From positions 62,001 through 126,000 of the forward strand of contig JAMSLZ010000017.1 in the NCBI GenBank assembly GCA_026027325.1: 64,000 bases of DNA. Direction: 5' to 3'. The notes under the pieces were generated by a model that saw nothing but the letters and a program-made list of their open reading frames with translations, had not been told where the DNA came from and made no database searches. The DNA comes from Actinomucor elegans (taxonomy: Eukaryota; Mucoromycota; Mucoromycetes; Mucorales; Mucoraceae). Both the position numbers and the translations under genes were made by a program. Shown piece by piece: positions 36,579-48,250 of this stretch (position 1 is its first letter; the number at the start of each line of letters is the position of its first letter).

Positions 36579-37981
36579 ATGAAACGGGAAGAGATTTTAG
36601 ATACCTGGCGTACAGTGATACCAACATGGCAGCTTGGACTTTATACGCTTTCACCTATAGTGATCTTGTTTATTCTATCCACTACTCCTATTCATATCCT
36701 AAGCACAAAGCTTAAATCAGCCTTGGCATTACCGCTATTGGCACTTTTGGTAATAGTACCATTACATTATCGAGAACCAGATAACGGTACGTAAATCCTA
36801 CTAACCCAAGCTGGAAAAGACTTCTCATTTACTGCCTTCAACTAGGAGCGTTTGGTATATTCTGCCAAATGATTCCTTTCACCATGTTTTTGCGATTCAC
36901 CGACGTCTTTGTTATTCACCCGGTCATTTACAAGAAAGATGCTTATGTCCCGTTTTCGGAACTCAATGCAGAGCTCTGGTCTTGTATAAGAAAGGACCGC
37001 CACAACAAGAATAAAGCCAGCAAACAGGAGAAAGAAATTATCAAGGATAAGGCAAGTAACAGCCACCTTTGTGTGTATGTGAAGATGAAGATATTGATTA
37101 TGTTCCGATTCAACAATAGAAATTCTATCAGTTGTTTCCCGAGCTTATCTTTAACGCAGTCATGTTTGATATTTGCATTGTATGGGCCAAAACATTTACA
37201 GCACAGGATGTATACACTATGCAAAAGTCTCACTCGGTTCAAGCTGCGCTTTTCTTTATCGTCGGTATTACCTTGATGACTTCGTTGTTGAACGTGATGG
37301 GGAAAGTAATGCAATTGGCCTATTGTCTTTACATGGACCAGGGCACCTATGCTTCGGGTAAAATCACAACTACCATAGCGGTAGAATATAATGTAATTCT
37401 GACATACTATTCAAACATTAGAGGAATGGAGAAACATGATGGATTACCCGTTACTGGGTATCTCCTTGGACGAAATCTGGTCTCATCGTTGGCATCGTGT
37501 GTTACGACCTGCCTGGGTTTCCAGTGCTTACAAACCCGTTTTTTTCTTGATCCGACAATGGACGCAGCACAAGCCTTTAGCCATTGGCCTCGCTGCTATG
37601 GCCGTCTTTGTTGCATCAGGTATAACACATGAGTATGCTGTGTTATGTAACTCGGGTTGGCAGTTATATCGCCAACAGTTCATGGGCCAAGAAATGATCT
37701 TTTTTGGTTTGCAAGGTATACTGGTCATCTTGGAAAAAATAGCACAAGTCGTTTTGAAACCCGTAGTGCCTTCAGCTGTAGTCAAGTCGCCTCTAACAAG
37801 AATGCTTAGACATATATACGTGCTTGGTGTCGCTTATGTGACTTTCCCCTACTTCATTAATAGTTTTGCCCATTGGGGCTTTTACAAGTTGGGCAGTTTG
37901 ACACCTGTGGAACCTTTACTGACAAAGTATGTCGCTTCACAGCCTTATTTAAGACAGTTTTGTGGATCCTATGGATTATAG
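36579..37981 (+). CDS. wax-synthase-like membrane O-acyltransferase (MBOAT_2 type)
   Basis: Predicted ER acyltransferase esterifying an alcohol or sterol with acyl-CoA. Four exons close in frame: DNG-AFGIFCQM; IIKDK-LFPELIFN; YAS-EEWRNMMDYP. Multiple hydrophobic helices run from QLGLYTLSPIVILFIL to TFPYFINSFAHWGF. The wax-synthase domain shows DYPLLGISLDEIWSHRWHRV (WxxRWH core) and the presumed catalytic histidine in ASGITHEYAVL. About 390 residues. The second intron (from about 37052) begins GCAAGT after AAG, an AG|GC non-canonical donor with otherwise perfect consensus, and ends at CTATCAG before 37132. Actual acceptor lipid is unknown. Its own upstream region contains the palindrome at 36182. 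Confidence 0.85.
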
Positions 37982-38131
37982 AAATAAACATAATTACATT
38001 ATTTCTTATTTGATCGAAAATTCAATAGATAATTAAATATAGCGTATATGAAAAACATATACTTTTAGCTAGTTGTCTACAAATGAAATATGCCAACTAT
38101 ATTATAACTAAACAAAAGTTCTATTAGTAGA

Positions 38132-38204
38132 CAGAGTGGTTCACTTATTCTATATATTAATTGTACATTAAACGCAATATTTAACCAGAATCAATCGAGA
38201 GATC
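38132..38204 (+). repeat. dispersed intergenic element, copy 9
   Basis: AGAGTGGTTCACTTATTCTA, ACATTAAACGCAATATTTAA, CCAGAATCAATCGAGAGATC. Confidence 0.68.
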
Positions 38205-38289
38205 TATAGATCTATAGTTTTTTATTCAAAAACATATGTAATTTACTATCAATCATTAGTGAATTATATGCTGATCGTATTTTAGTGAA

Positions 38290-38352
38290 CTGATGTTCTA
38301 TTATGTATAGGAGTTAATATTGGATTCGTACCAGAAATCAATTGTGGTATTT
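38290..38352 (+). repeat. dispersed intergenic element, copy 10 (weak)
   Basis: ACTGATGTTCTATTATGTAT, GGAGTTAATATTGGATTCGT, ACCAGAAATCAATTGTGG align with the family in order and spacing but with many changes. Confidence 0.45.
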
Positions 38353-39155
38353 AAACTTGGATTTTGTCAAAAGACCTAATTATGTGAAACACATGCTTCT
38401 ACTATCGCAATGGTATACTCGCTATATACATGTAAAATGAAGATTTCAATATTCAGCGGGTTTATTCAACATGAATTTCCTGCCGCCCGTCTCAGAGAAT
38501 GACAAGTGGACCATTCAATAGAACGAGGCAGTTCTGTGCACAGCTGTATCTTTGGATAAACCACGCCTATTATGATTGCTAGCCCATATCTCCCAAAATC
38601 GTTCTTAATGATGCAAACATTAAAAGAGCGTCAATTTTATATTCATGCCTCACAGACATGCTACTTTTAAATTGGCGTACCACCTGCCTACGCTGATGTA
38701 TTTTCAGGGCAATTAGTTCATTCGAAACAACGTGGGTTGTTTTAACGTTTATCTGAAACCAGAAAGAGAATTATCTCGGTTCACTGTTGATCCAGGTGCA
38801 ACTCTGTCTAGCTACTTCCACTTTCTAGGGCCACTATCTGCTTAATCTAAATCTATTCAACGAGATCATGCCTTGTACTATTGCTGTGCTCAGAATCGCA
38901 ACGTTGTTGATCTTCACTTCATATATATTCATTTTTTTATATATTTTATTACATGGTAAGGAAAGAAAAAAGAGAACCAAAAAAGAGGTAGATACAGACA
39001 AAGAGGAAAAAAAGTATTCTTTTTTGAAAACTGATATTCTTTTCTTTCAAAATACTTCTATCTTATTTTGACGTGTAAAATGTATTATAGTGTTTAGAAT
39101 CTACAAGGAAAAAAAAGTTAAATAAAGTTTTTTTTAGAGTATCATTACTAGGTAT

Positions 39156-40755
39156 TTACCTGTTGTAAGCCATGTTACCACGAACTCTGAGGTAATCAGT
39201 CAAACATTCAACAGGACCTTGACCAACAACGGCGAGTTCTTGATCCCAGAGGTACTTGTAAGCAGTCTTGCGGACATCATCAGCAGAGATCTTGTTGATA
39301 GCAGCCTTCAATTCATCAGCATCCAAACGCTTACCAGAAGAGATGACTTGAGTACCAATATCTTGAGCAACGGCACAAGTAGAATCGAGGCTCAACAAAA
39401 GGCTAGCCTTAACTTGTTGCTTTGCGCGCTCAATTTCAGAGGAAGTGACAGATGTAGAAAGACGAGCCCATTCCTTTTGAGTGAAGTGAACAAAGTCATC
39501 GATTTGATCTCTGTTCTCGGTAACGACGTACATACCCCACAAACCGGTGTCCTTGTATCCCTTGGTGAAAGCAGTGAAAGAGTTGGCAAGGTGGTTATTG
39601 TTTACGATGGTAGACAACTTAGAAGAGAGGTTGGCAGCAGCACCCAAGGTCTTGTCCCAAGAACCAATGACGGCTTGCATGACGAGCAAGTTGAAGTAGT
39701 CTTGAGAAAGATAAGGAGCACCTTCAACAGCAAGAGCAATACGAGCTTGAGGCAAAGCATCATCACGGAGACGGATCTCAGAACCAGTGAAGATAGGCTT
39801 CTTTTGAGCAGCAGCAGGAGCGGATTGGAGGCTACCAAAGTTCTTCTCAGCAAGGCGAACAAGAGCATCATGATCAACATCACCAGAACCAACAAGGACC
39901 ATACGGTCAGCACCATAGTGTTGCTTGCGGAAGGCAGCCAAATCCTCAGCAGTCAAAGCTTCAACGGTTTCCTTGATACCAGCAACAGGGCGACCCAAAG
40001 ATTCACCTTGGAAAGCAGTGGCGTACAAGTGATCGAAAACAACTGACTCGTAATCGGCATCAGCAGCAACTTGTTGTTTCAAGACAGCAGCGCGTTGTTG
40101 GTCAACAGAGGCAGCATCAATCTTGGTGTTTTGAACAAGATCAGCGAGAATCTCGACAGAAGCGTTGACATTGGCTCCCAAAGTCTTGGCAGCATATGAG
40201 GTGATTTCACGGCCGGTTTGAGCTGTAAGGACACCACCAACCTTATCAAACTTGGCAGCTTGACCCTATGATTAATGTAAATAATGTTAATTACCATGGT
40301 TCATATAAATCAACAGCCACAATGTCATTTGAAATTAAGCATAATGCTATCCAATCGCTTCCCAATGTCTAAATGTTTTCAAAGCCGCCGTATCCCTTCC
40401 CTTTTCTCCAAGCATGGTGTATGTTTAATTACCTGGAGAGCAATGTGTTCCAAAAAGTTAGCAGCACCATTGGTGTTGGCAGATTCGGCGCGAGAACCGG
40501 CATCGATCCAAACACCAACGGTAGCAGCACCAGCAGAGGGGTTTTCCTCGGTGGCGACGGTGAAACCGTTAGGCAAGTTGGTGATGCGAGTAGCTGAAGC
40601 TTGCTTGGCAGCGGTAGCCAAGGGACGAACAAACTAGAAAGAAAAAAAAGTTTTGTGAATATCCCAGTAATTAACATTGTAACGCCATGAATTCTAACCT
40701 GCTTGGTCAAACCAACGTTAGCTTGAAGGGTATTAGCAAGGAACCTAGAAGCCAT
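39156..40755 (-). CDS. cytochrome bc1 complex core protein I (MPP-beta family, zinc site lost)
   Basis: Matrix-side core subunit of respiratory complex III, homologous to mitochondrial processing peptidase beta. Three exons close in frame: LTKQ-FVRPLATAAKQ and EHIALQ-GQAAKFDKVGG. A basic N-terminus (MASRFLANTLQANVGLTKQ) fits a presequence. The MPP-beta-like framework is clear: VGVWIDAGSRAESANTNGAA, VVFDHLYATAFQGESLGRP, YGADRMVLVGSGDVDHDALV. The inverted zinc motif HxxEH is NFLEH here (first His to Asn), and the distal Glu helix reads VDQQRAAVLKQQ, so protease activity is very unlikely. That favours core I (Cor1/Qcr1) over MPP-beta. About 435 residues. Codon bias is strong and creates long antisense frames (39219-40046). 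Confidence 0.9.
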
Positions 40756-41726
40756 TTTATGTCAAAAAGATTGATTCAATAATTTAGAGTGGGGAGAGGG
40801 AGAAACAATAAATAAATATGAGCTTTCTGACGGTTGTGGGCCTATTCTTTTTTGACTTTTTCGGGTGTGGGGGGTTGGCCCTTCATATTTCATTGAAACT
40901 GCTAGAGCTCACGTCATCAGTCTGAAATAAGCGGTTGTTTAAACGCGGTACGTGAAGGGTTTTGGTTTTCACAGTGCAATTTATCTCGGAAATATCACGC
41001 GTTTTTGGTAAAAAATACGGGGGTAGTTCCTATACCATTCGACGCAGAATGATTTTTTGATCAGCTTGGTCAAAATTTGTAGTATTTATAAGTGTCTTTC
41101 TACTCTATGAAGATTACTTTAAAGTATGCCTCGAGGGCAAAATTTGCACGCGTTATATTTGAATGACCGAAAACCAATAGATTTTACATGGAAACTTAAT
41201 AATAAATAATAATTACTTGCGGACCTCGAAATACAACCAATAATAACTCTGCATGCTACCATTATTTGTGTTTTAGTCAACTGCCAAATTTTGGCTTTTT
41301 TTTTAAATAGTGAAAAAGTAGGTTAGAGGCGTACTTTATAATTGATATACATCTCAAATGATGAAAAGTACACATTTGTATTTATTTTGTATTTTCCAAA
41401 TAATAAATACTCAAATTATACGGATAAAACCAAAACTCGAAAACAATAAAATACCCAAAATTCAATATAAAATTAACCATAAAATGTGCAATTAAATTCT
41501 GCGTAATGTTCTTTGAGAGATATGCGTCAGTGTACGAACACTCCTTACAATAAAGTCGCATTGAAGTTTTTTCATGAAAATACATCAGGAATTGTTTGAT
41601 TATTGTTGAACTTTTTCTAATCAACGATAGCCAATCAACATACACGTCCAAAATTCGCGTTACCAACATAACAGTCTGATTTGTTTCTTCTATTTTACTG
41701 CCTCTCAAGTTAATATTTACTTTGAA
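40756..41726. other. divergent upstream region, core I / dehydratase
   Basis: About 970 bases. The minus-strand open frame 41382-41762 (126 codons, Phe/Ile/Tyr-rich) shows no recognisable domain. It overlaps exon 1 of the dehydratase and lies in AT-rich DNA, so it is not called. Confidence 0.45.
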
Positions 41727-42514
41727 ATGACAAAAGGTACATCCTTCGTTTTGGAATAACATGATTTGAACCGAAATTTAACGTTAATTTAGTTGAACCT
41801 AAGCAAAAATTAAAAAGAGGACCTTCGGGCCTGTTAAAACTTTATTTAATCGCTTACAATTTCGCTTCACTTGCTGGTTGGCTCTATGTTTTACTCTTGG
41901 CTATTTCCAAGGTGGTCACTACTGGAACCTATGAAAATGTCTTTGAGGTGACTTGGCCTACTTTGATCATTGTTCAATCTACTGCTTTGTTTGAGGTAAT
42001 TAAATTACAAATTAGTTTTTTTTTTTTTCAAACCTGCCATTTAACTTTGTCTCGCTTTTAGATCGTGCATGCTTTATTGGGCTGGGTTAGAACACCCATC
42101 ATGACTACCATTATGCAGGTTTTCTCTCGCATTTTCTTGATCTGGGCTGTCAACTATCCTTTCCCCGCGATTCATGCTCATTGGTCCTATACAACTATGG
42201 TCATTTCATGGTCCATTGCTGAGGTTGTGCGTTATTCTTACTATGCTACTAACTTGGCTTCGTCTGTACCCGCTTTCATTACCTGGGCTCGTTATACTTT
42301 CTTCTTAATCTTGTATCCTACTGGTATTTCTTCAGAATTGATGATGATCTACCAATCGTTGCCTTATGTCAAGGCTCAATGGGGCGATTTGTACTATTAT
42401 GCCTACATTGCAGTGATTATCTTGTATGCTCCTGGATCTCCAGTCATGTACAATCATATGCGAGTGCAACGTAACAAATATCTCAAAGAAACCAGCGGTA
42501 AAAAGACCAATTAA
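41727..42514 (+). CDS. very-long-chain 3-hydroxyacyl-CoA dehydratase (PHS1/HACD)
   Basis: ER membrane enzyme that dehydrates 3-hydroxyacyl-CoA in the fatty-acid elongation cycle. The main frame has no Met at its start; the first exon is ATGACAAAAG (41727-41736), and a 56-nt intron (41737-41792) joins it to give MTKVEPKQKLKRGPSGLLKL. Exon 2 ends at 41995 and exon 3 is 42062-42514. Family features: YLIAYNFASLAGWLYVL, EIVHALLGWVRTP, SWSIAEVVRYSYYA and LYPTGISSE. The Tyr and Glu of that last motif, seven residues apart, match the catalytic pair of yeast Phs1. The end is basic (KKTN). About 220 residues, six or so helices, normal length. It converges on the ASCC2-like gene with a 71-bp gap. Confidence 0.93.
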
Positions 42515-42585
42515 AAAGAAAAGTCTATTATATACATGAACTATAATACAAAAAAAAAGCTATTGCTACATTAAAGTCTAATATT

Positions 42586-44629
42586 CTAACTGGGTCCTGC
42601 TGTTTTAGCTAATTTCTTGTCGCGTTGAGTTTTGCGATTGTGGTTACCGAACCGAGCCTTGTTTTTATCCTTGTATGCACGGTCTTTAGCTTCAGAAATA
42701 GGTGGACGTTTGTTTTCCTTTTTCAACGCTTGCTTCTGAGCTTCACTCTGTTCTTCAGTTATCTCTTTCTGATTACCATCAAATAACATGTACTTGTCAA
42801 GGATTCTATTCTTACGAGGCTACATATATCATAATGAATACAGAATTTCTTCTCAATACAAACAAACTTACATTTCTATTAAACATGATGGCCCAGCCTT
42901 CCAACTGTTCATCCGTCATGGCCGTCTTCTTTCGTAACGCAGCACGTTGTGTCGATTTACGAGCAGTACCGTTACGACCAAACAACTCGGGATTCTCCAT
43001 GAACGTATGTACCAATATGCTTTCATTTTGAACACCAGGATCCATCGTAGTTTTGTTTCGAACAATATCTAAAGCTGAATCTCCATCACCGTTCTCGATA
43101 GTAGAAGGTACACCAGCATCATTGATATCATCGTATGTGTCATCATAATCATCATCGTACATATCTACAACACGTTGAAGTACATTCTTCTTTTCGGTTT
43201 GAATAAAGCTCTTGTCATCCAGGAGTGTATCGGCATCACCCTTGTCCTTTTTGCCGGTATAAACCTTAGATGCATCCACGGTACGATGCGCAAAGATATC
43301 AAACTCATCATTATCATAAATATTGTGTCTAGATTTCAATATGCTTTCTCCTTCGTCAGCATTAGTTGTTACTGCAATAGCTGCTTTGTTATTGTTCCTG
43401 GCCATGGATCGATCCAAACCACTGACAGTCGAAGGTAAACTATCATCCAGCAATTGCATAATCACTTGTTCAACATCACCATCATTAGCATTCAAACAAG
43501 CTTCAATGAAACCTTCACCCAAATCAGGCATAAGATCCAACACCTGGGATATCTTGGATGTCAGTTCTATTTCAGGATCTTGCTCTGTCTTTTCAAATAA
43601 CTGCTGCTGTGGTGGTGATTTCGTGATCCACAAAGTACGGCCGCCTGTATTGGTATCTCGCACTTGTTCCATAGACAAGCTCAAAAACTCCAAACGTACC
43701 TCTTCTCCAGCAAACTTTGTTTGATTGATAAATGTCAACTTTTCAGATATATGGTACTCAATTTCCCAGTCCATCACCAAAGGCGCATCCTCAAATGCAG
43801 ATCGAGGTGTATCAAGGCCACCTTCTTCAATGTACTTGAGAATGGTTTCGCTCAACTGTTCCAATATAGTATCCTCTCCCTCATTACGCAGTTCCTCTGT
43901 TGGTATAAGCTTACCAAGATCGTTGAAAGATGAAACAAATCCTAATGGACGGAAAAAGTGCACATCAATATGCAAGTTGAAAATGGACACCAACAATCGC
44001 TTAATCAAATAGGCTGTAAAGTTCTCGTCATCGTCACCCTCCATGGTAACTGGCAACGCTTTATAACAAGCTATTACCGTCTGATCCAATTCATGTGATG
44101 GAAACGGCACGGCGTCGAGTGTTGCAGACAATAACGCTTCTAGCAATCTCAGAAGCACATACGCGTTTTCGTTCATGGCTTTAGGTATCGCTTGTATGTT
44201 TTCGAGAAGCATATCCAGTGTAGCTATCAATTGCTTCTCCACTTCTGTATAATGGTGTACAAATGCTTTCATCATGGCGCGTAACTGAGCCGTGTTGGAG
44301 GCGTTGTAAACAATGGCAAAACTGCATAACTTTTGAATCGACAAAAGAACATGATGCGTAGAACTGGGCTCTAGCAAAGAAAGACGGTGATACACTAAGA
44401 AAATGTATTTGAGAAGCGTGTCATTGGTAGTTGAATCAAGTTGCGCATCGAGTACTTGGTCAATGAAGGCAGAAAGCGAAGTGTTGGAGCTTGTTTCATC
44501 GAGAAAATCAGTGTCTGACAGAGAGAGAAGTTGAGACAGGTTGGACATCCAGGAATGTAATGCTGTATTCCAAAGGGTATCGGGAATACCTTCGGTGCCC
44601 GAAGGAATGAAGGGAATAAAATCAAGCAT
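42586..44629 (-). CDS. ASCC2/Cue3-like CUE-domain protein
   Basis: Ubiquitin-binding subunit of the ASCC complex (ASC-1 / ribosome quality-control trigger) in animals, Cue3/Rqt3 in yeast. Two exons join at FNRN-PRKNRILDKYML. The long helical N-terminal half has LLRLLEALLSATLDAVPFP. The CUE domain reads ISQVLDLMPDLGEGFIEACL followed by DVEQVIMQLLDDSLP, including the conserved LP end. A linker with FDIFAHRTVD and acidic YDDDYDDTYDD leads to a basic C-terminus (KDKNKARFGNHNRKTQRDKK) typical of the family. About 680 residues, near the usual length. The CUE-domain position after an all-helical half supports ASCC2 rather than a generic CUE protein. Confidence 0.88.
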
Positions 44630-46273
44630 GAGAAAGGTAAACTAAAGTGAGAGTTGAGCTGAAAGGTGATGTTATTGGAAAGTGCTATAATTTTATAGGC
44701 GTAGCTGCGGTCAAGAAAAAAAAATACTACGGAGGACGATTTGATTGGCTGAAAGTTGAATATCGGAAGAGAGGTTTTTTTTCTTTGATTATACAGCATC
44801 TCAATGAAGGTCTTAGCGACTAAGGGATTTTTTTGTTAATGAAAAATTGAAATAGACTACAAACATTTTAACAAACTTTGTAGAATTATCTATTTAATAT
44901 GAACAAATTAGGCTTTTTCGTAGATTACCTAGGATATACTTCGATTTTTCACAAAAAAATTGAATTTTTGTACCTGATATAAAAATAATTTAATAAGCTC
45001 CTCTGTAATAATAAAATATTTATTACTATAAAGTATATCTTTAATAAGAAGGTTTTAAAACAAAATATTCAGTTTATGTTCTGAAAATTTTGGACGAATC
45101 AGCGTTGGGTGGGAAAACCTAGTTCTAATAGACTTCCTGTCAGCAATCTAATGTTAGTAAAAAGAGTATTTTCATTGGCTATTTGCTTTGAAAAGTTACT
45201 CAATCATTTGGATGTGTTTTTTACATCATTAGAAAGTATTTTAATAAAGGTTTTTCAAAAAAAAAAAAAGTGGTTTGGAATATGTGAGCATCACAATGTA
45301 TTTCTATTAAAAAACTTAATATTTTATATACCTTTATACTTCAATTAACAAATACTTTTAATATACAGATTTATCAACTCTTCCTGAGGCTAAGGGGTTA
45401 ATCCGACGTGATATTTAACCAAGACAGCAAATAATGTAGATTATTTGATTTAGTTTTTACATGGATTGTATTAAATTTATTACTGATAATCAATGTAGAA
45501 TAAACTCATTGGACTTTAATCAATTGATTTCAATAGACAAACAACAACGTCTTTTGGGCATGCGCTATTCTCTAGATGGGGCACTGAACCGAGAAATGAG
45601 ATAATAAATGCAAGATTTCGAGAAAAAAAAAATCCAGAGGACATATCCGAAATGTCTGATTTTTAACTTTGATTTTTCTGTGGAGCCACAGGAAGTAGAC
45701 ATAGAGGCATAATATATTAAAAACACAGGTCATATATGTATGAGAGCATACAAAGACCTTTTTTGATATTTACTACAATATAAAATGTGTATTTTTTTAA
45801 AATAAAACCAAAAAGTATCCCTTTTCAAGCATAGCTCGATGAATAGTGGGAAATGGTAAATGCCAGTTACGTTATCTAACGCACAATTGGAATCCTCGCA
45901 TATGCTATTAATTTATTATTTTAGTTTAGACAATCATTTGCCATGGAAAATACATTAAAAATCTTTTTTCGATTTTGGAGAGCTCCAGGCACAATTGCGT
46001 AAATCGTCACCAGCCAATGGAAGCCAAGAAAATCCTTAAAATTGTACGGGGATTCAATCGCTTTTAATGACGTACAATACCAAGCACGCCAATTCTCGGT
46101 GCTTTAAATAACCTTCTGCTGCTGCTCCATTTACTTCTTGAAACCATAGAAACAAGTTACTTTTCGACTCAACATTTTGTTTTTGGGTGAGTTTTGTTAA
46201 TTCTCGTGTTCATTTTTGCTTTTACAAACGTAAATTTAGTTCATTTCCCAGAGATTCGAAACGAAAACTTAAC
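44630..46273. other. divergent upstream region, ASCC2-like / ARPC3
   Basis: 1.6 kb, AT-rich, with several A/T runs. A possible degraded dispersed-element copy lies at 45389-45430 (GGGTTAATCCGACGTGATAT, TTAACCAAGACAGC). An open frame at 45109-45348 is unrecognised. No gene is supported. Confidence 0.45.
45389..45430 (+). repeat. dispersed intergenic element, fragment (copy 11, weak)
   Basis: Only the core half is matched: TTAATCCGACGTGATATTTA then ACCAAGACAGC, compared with CTAATCAGATGCGACATTTG, ACCGAGATCG. Confidence 0.4.
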
Positions 46274-46968
46274 ATGCCCGTAAGTTGACTTGCATTTGGA
46301 CCTAGATGGCATATTAACATATTATGTACATAGGCTTATCACTCACAATTCAACGATGGAGACTACCAATCTATTGGAAATATGTTTTTATTACCAGTAA
46401 AGACTAAATTCCGAGGCAATGCACCTTTTGGTAACCATTAAACAAAGATGGAACGCGTTTTTCCCGAGAAATATCCTTCTCTAACATTTTTCCCATTAGC
46501 TGATAATGATGCTGAGGATATTATTGATGAGGCTCTCGACTTATTTAGAGCCAATTGTCTCTTTCGTAATTTCGAAATCAAGGGCAATGCCGACCGTGTG
46601 CTTATTTACTTGATTTTATTCATTTCACAATGTCTTGGTACTTTGAATAAGCTTACACCTCAAGGCGAGGCGCTCAAGTCTTTAAATACTTTGGCTGTTT
46701 CCAACTTTTCTATTCCAAGTGATCCTGCTTTCCCTTTAAATGCCATGTATCAAGCACCTACTGACAAATTCCAAGCCGGTAAATATAAAACAAGTATCAA
46801 TCGCGAAGTTATATAACTCATATCTTGATAGAACAATTGAAACAATATATGCAACAACTTCGTCAGGAACTCGCTGTTCGATTGGTAGATAGAATTTATA
46901 TTGATGGACATCCAAGTAAATGGTGGATGTGTTTCTCCAAGAGAAAGTTTATGAACCTTAGTCTTTAA
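46274..46968 (+). CDS. ARPC3: Arp2/3 complex subunit 3 (ARPC3, p21-Arc)
   Basis: Subunit of the Arp2/3 complex that nucleates branched actin. Four exons: ATGCCC alone (46274-46279), then from 46334 AYHSQFNDGDYQSIGNMFLL, then the exon beginning with the codon completed for A and DNDAEDIIDEALDLFRANCL, then EQLKQYMQQLRQELAVRLVD. The hallmark FRNFEIKG, LIYLILFISQCL and PSKWWMCFSKRKFMNLSL ending are present. About 175 residues, family standard. The first exon has only two codons, and the acceptor at 46331-46333 gives MPAYHSQFN, identical in form to ARPC3 N-termini elsewhere. The stop is only 25 bp from the stop of the convergent SET gene. Confidence 0.96.
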
Positions 46969-46993
46969 TCATTAAAGCTACAGTTGGTATAAT

Positions 46994-47712
46994 CTACTTT
47001 TTATGCTGCTGTCCACTCATGTCAATACCTCGTTTAGCCCAAAAGGATTTACCATAAGTGACCAACTAGTAAAATGATATTCATCAGTGACACTTGATAT
47101 ATAAAAGATCTTGTTAGAGCTTACCAACTCGTCGCCTTTCTTGATCTTTCTATTTCCATTCACAAAGATGCCCACTTTGATATGTTTTGTCTTTTCATCC
47201 ATATAATTCATAAAACATACGTTGGGTTCAGGCCCACAACCGCGGAAATCATTGCAAAATCTAGCTTCGTTGCCACAACGTCCTGCATCAATAGATAAAT
47301 CCGTACCATACCGTAGCACATAATCCGAAGTAGCTTCATAGCCTTCCTGGTACTCAACCACACCTAAATAATCAATGATCAATTGTTTTGGCTGTAAGGT
47401 CTGTGCAGCAAATAAGCCATAAGCTCCACAACAAGGATGCGATGGGTCAGTCAACTTTTTAATCTTGACATTACGTTTCTGTTCTTTGATGCCTGGAAAT
47501 GTGCCGATTAAATTGACGTGCTCGTTCATAAAGTTGATGGTACGGCGAGGATCGTCTTGATTGGCTTTGGCAGGTTGAAAGAGATCGCGTAACTCAGTAG
47601 GCACATTAGGAGACCAAAAGAGTTTGTCAATGTATTTGGTTTCAGGCGTCCAACCTGATGGTGGAGGCACTGTTTTTACATTGCGCAAGTAAGATAAATG
47701 ATTATTGCTCAT
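46994..47712 (-). CDS. SET-domain protein (putative lysine methyltransferase)
   Basis: Two exons join at KKGDEL-LVTYGKSFWAKRG and end KKstop at 46994. The SET fold is recognisable: GAYGLFAAQTLQPKQLIIDY, LGVVEY, SIDAGRCGNEARFCNDFRG, GPEPNVCF, VGIFVNGNRKIKKGDELLVT, YGKSFW. In place of the usual NHSC of the knot the sequence has NDFRGCG, a substitution I associate with a distinct fungal SET subgroup. No pre-SET or post-SET cysteine cluster is visible. About 220 residues. Substrate (histone or other protein) cannot be inferred. It is head-to-head with the PHD gene (538 bp apart) and convergent with ARPC3. Confidence 0.82.
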
Positions 47713-48250
47713 GAAAATATTGATTAGAGGCGTGATGCTTTGAATGTAGTGAAAAGGATGCGAAAATTTGACAGGCTCAGATCAGGCCATAGCAACCATC
47801 GGTTGGACCTCCGGTCACAAGAGCAATCATCTGAATTTTAGGGTCCCGTCATAGTAACCGATTAAATTTCAGGACCCGATTACCGAGTCTTCCATCACAA
47901 GCTAGACAGAGCAACGCGAAACCAAGAAATAATCTTACTTTATCATCATGCTTCTTGGCCAAAATAAAGAATTGGGTAAAAGGTATTCATCAACAGAATT
48001 TCTTTCAGAAAAATCTTGTTTAAGGGTCTAAAAAACTTTTTTTGATCGTTTTTGACAGTCAAGTTTTCAAACCCAATGTTACAGTTTCACTTTTTTTTTT
48101 TCCTACATAAAAACTCGCTCTCTTTCTGTCTATATATTTGACAGTCCTGTACATATATCCTTCAAGTTTTTTCATATAGAAACTGCCCCTTTCTACATAT
48201 ATATATATACCTCAAAAAGATAGATAGAGAAAAAGAATCCTTTTTCTTGA
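47713..48250. promoter_or_regulatory. bidirectional promoter, SET gene / PHD gene
   Basis: A 538-base gap between two divergent starts of chromatin-type genes. TATATATATATAC is at about 48199-48211 near the PHD start. A CT/T-rich stretch is at about 48085-48130. No open frame is credible. Confidence 0.5.

Larger units (their letters stand above)
37982..39155. other. convergent spacer MBOAT / core protein I
   Basis: 1.2 kb of convergent 3' flanks with two dispersed-element copies (38132-38204, and a weaker one at 38290-38352). Sequence around 38480-38830 is less AT-rich and could be a decayed gene or transposon, but no frame stays open and no domain is visible. Confidence 0.45.

Noticed and set aside
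39219..40046. 275-codon plus-strand open frame
   Set aside because: Antisense shadow of the core I gene, same codon-bias cause.
39156..40755. Calling this gene an active mitochondrial processing peptidase beta subunit
   Set aside because: The HxxEH zinc motif is NFLEH and the downstream Glu is missing.
41382..41762. 126-codon minus-strand frame upstream of the dehydratase
   Set aside because: AT-rich composition (Phe, Ile, Tyr, Asn), overlaps dehydratase exon 1, no domain seen.
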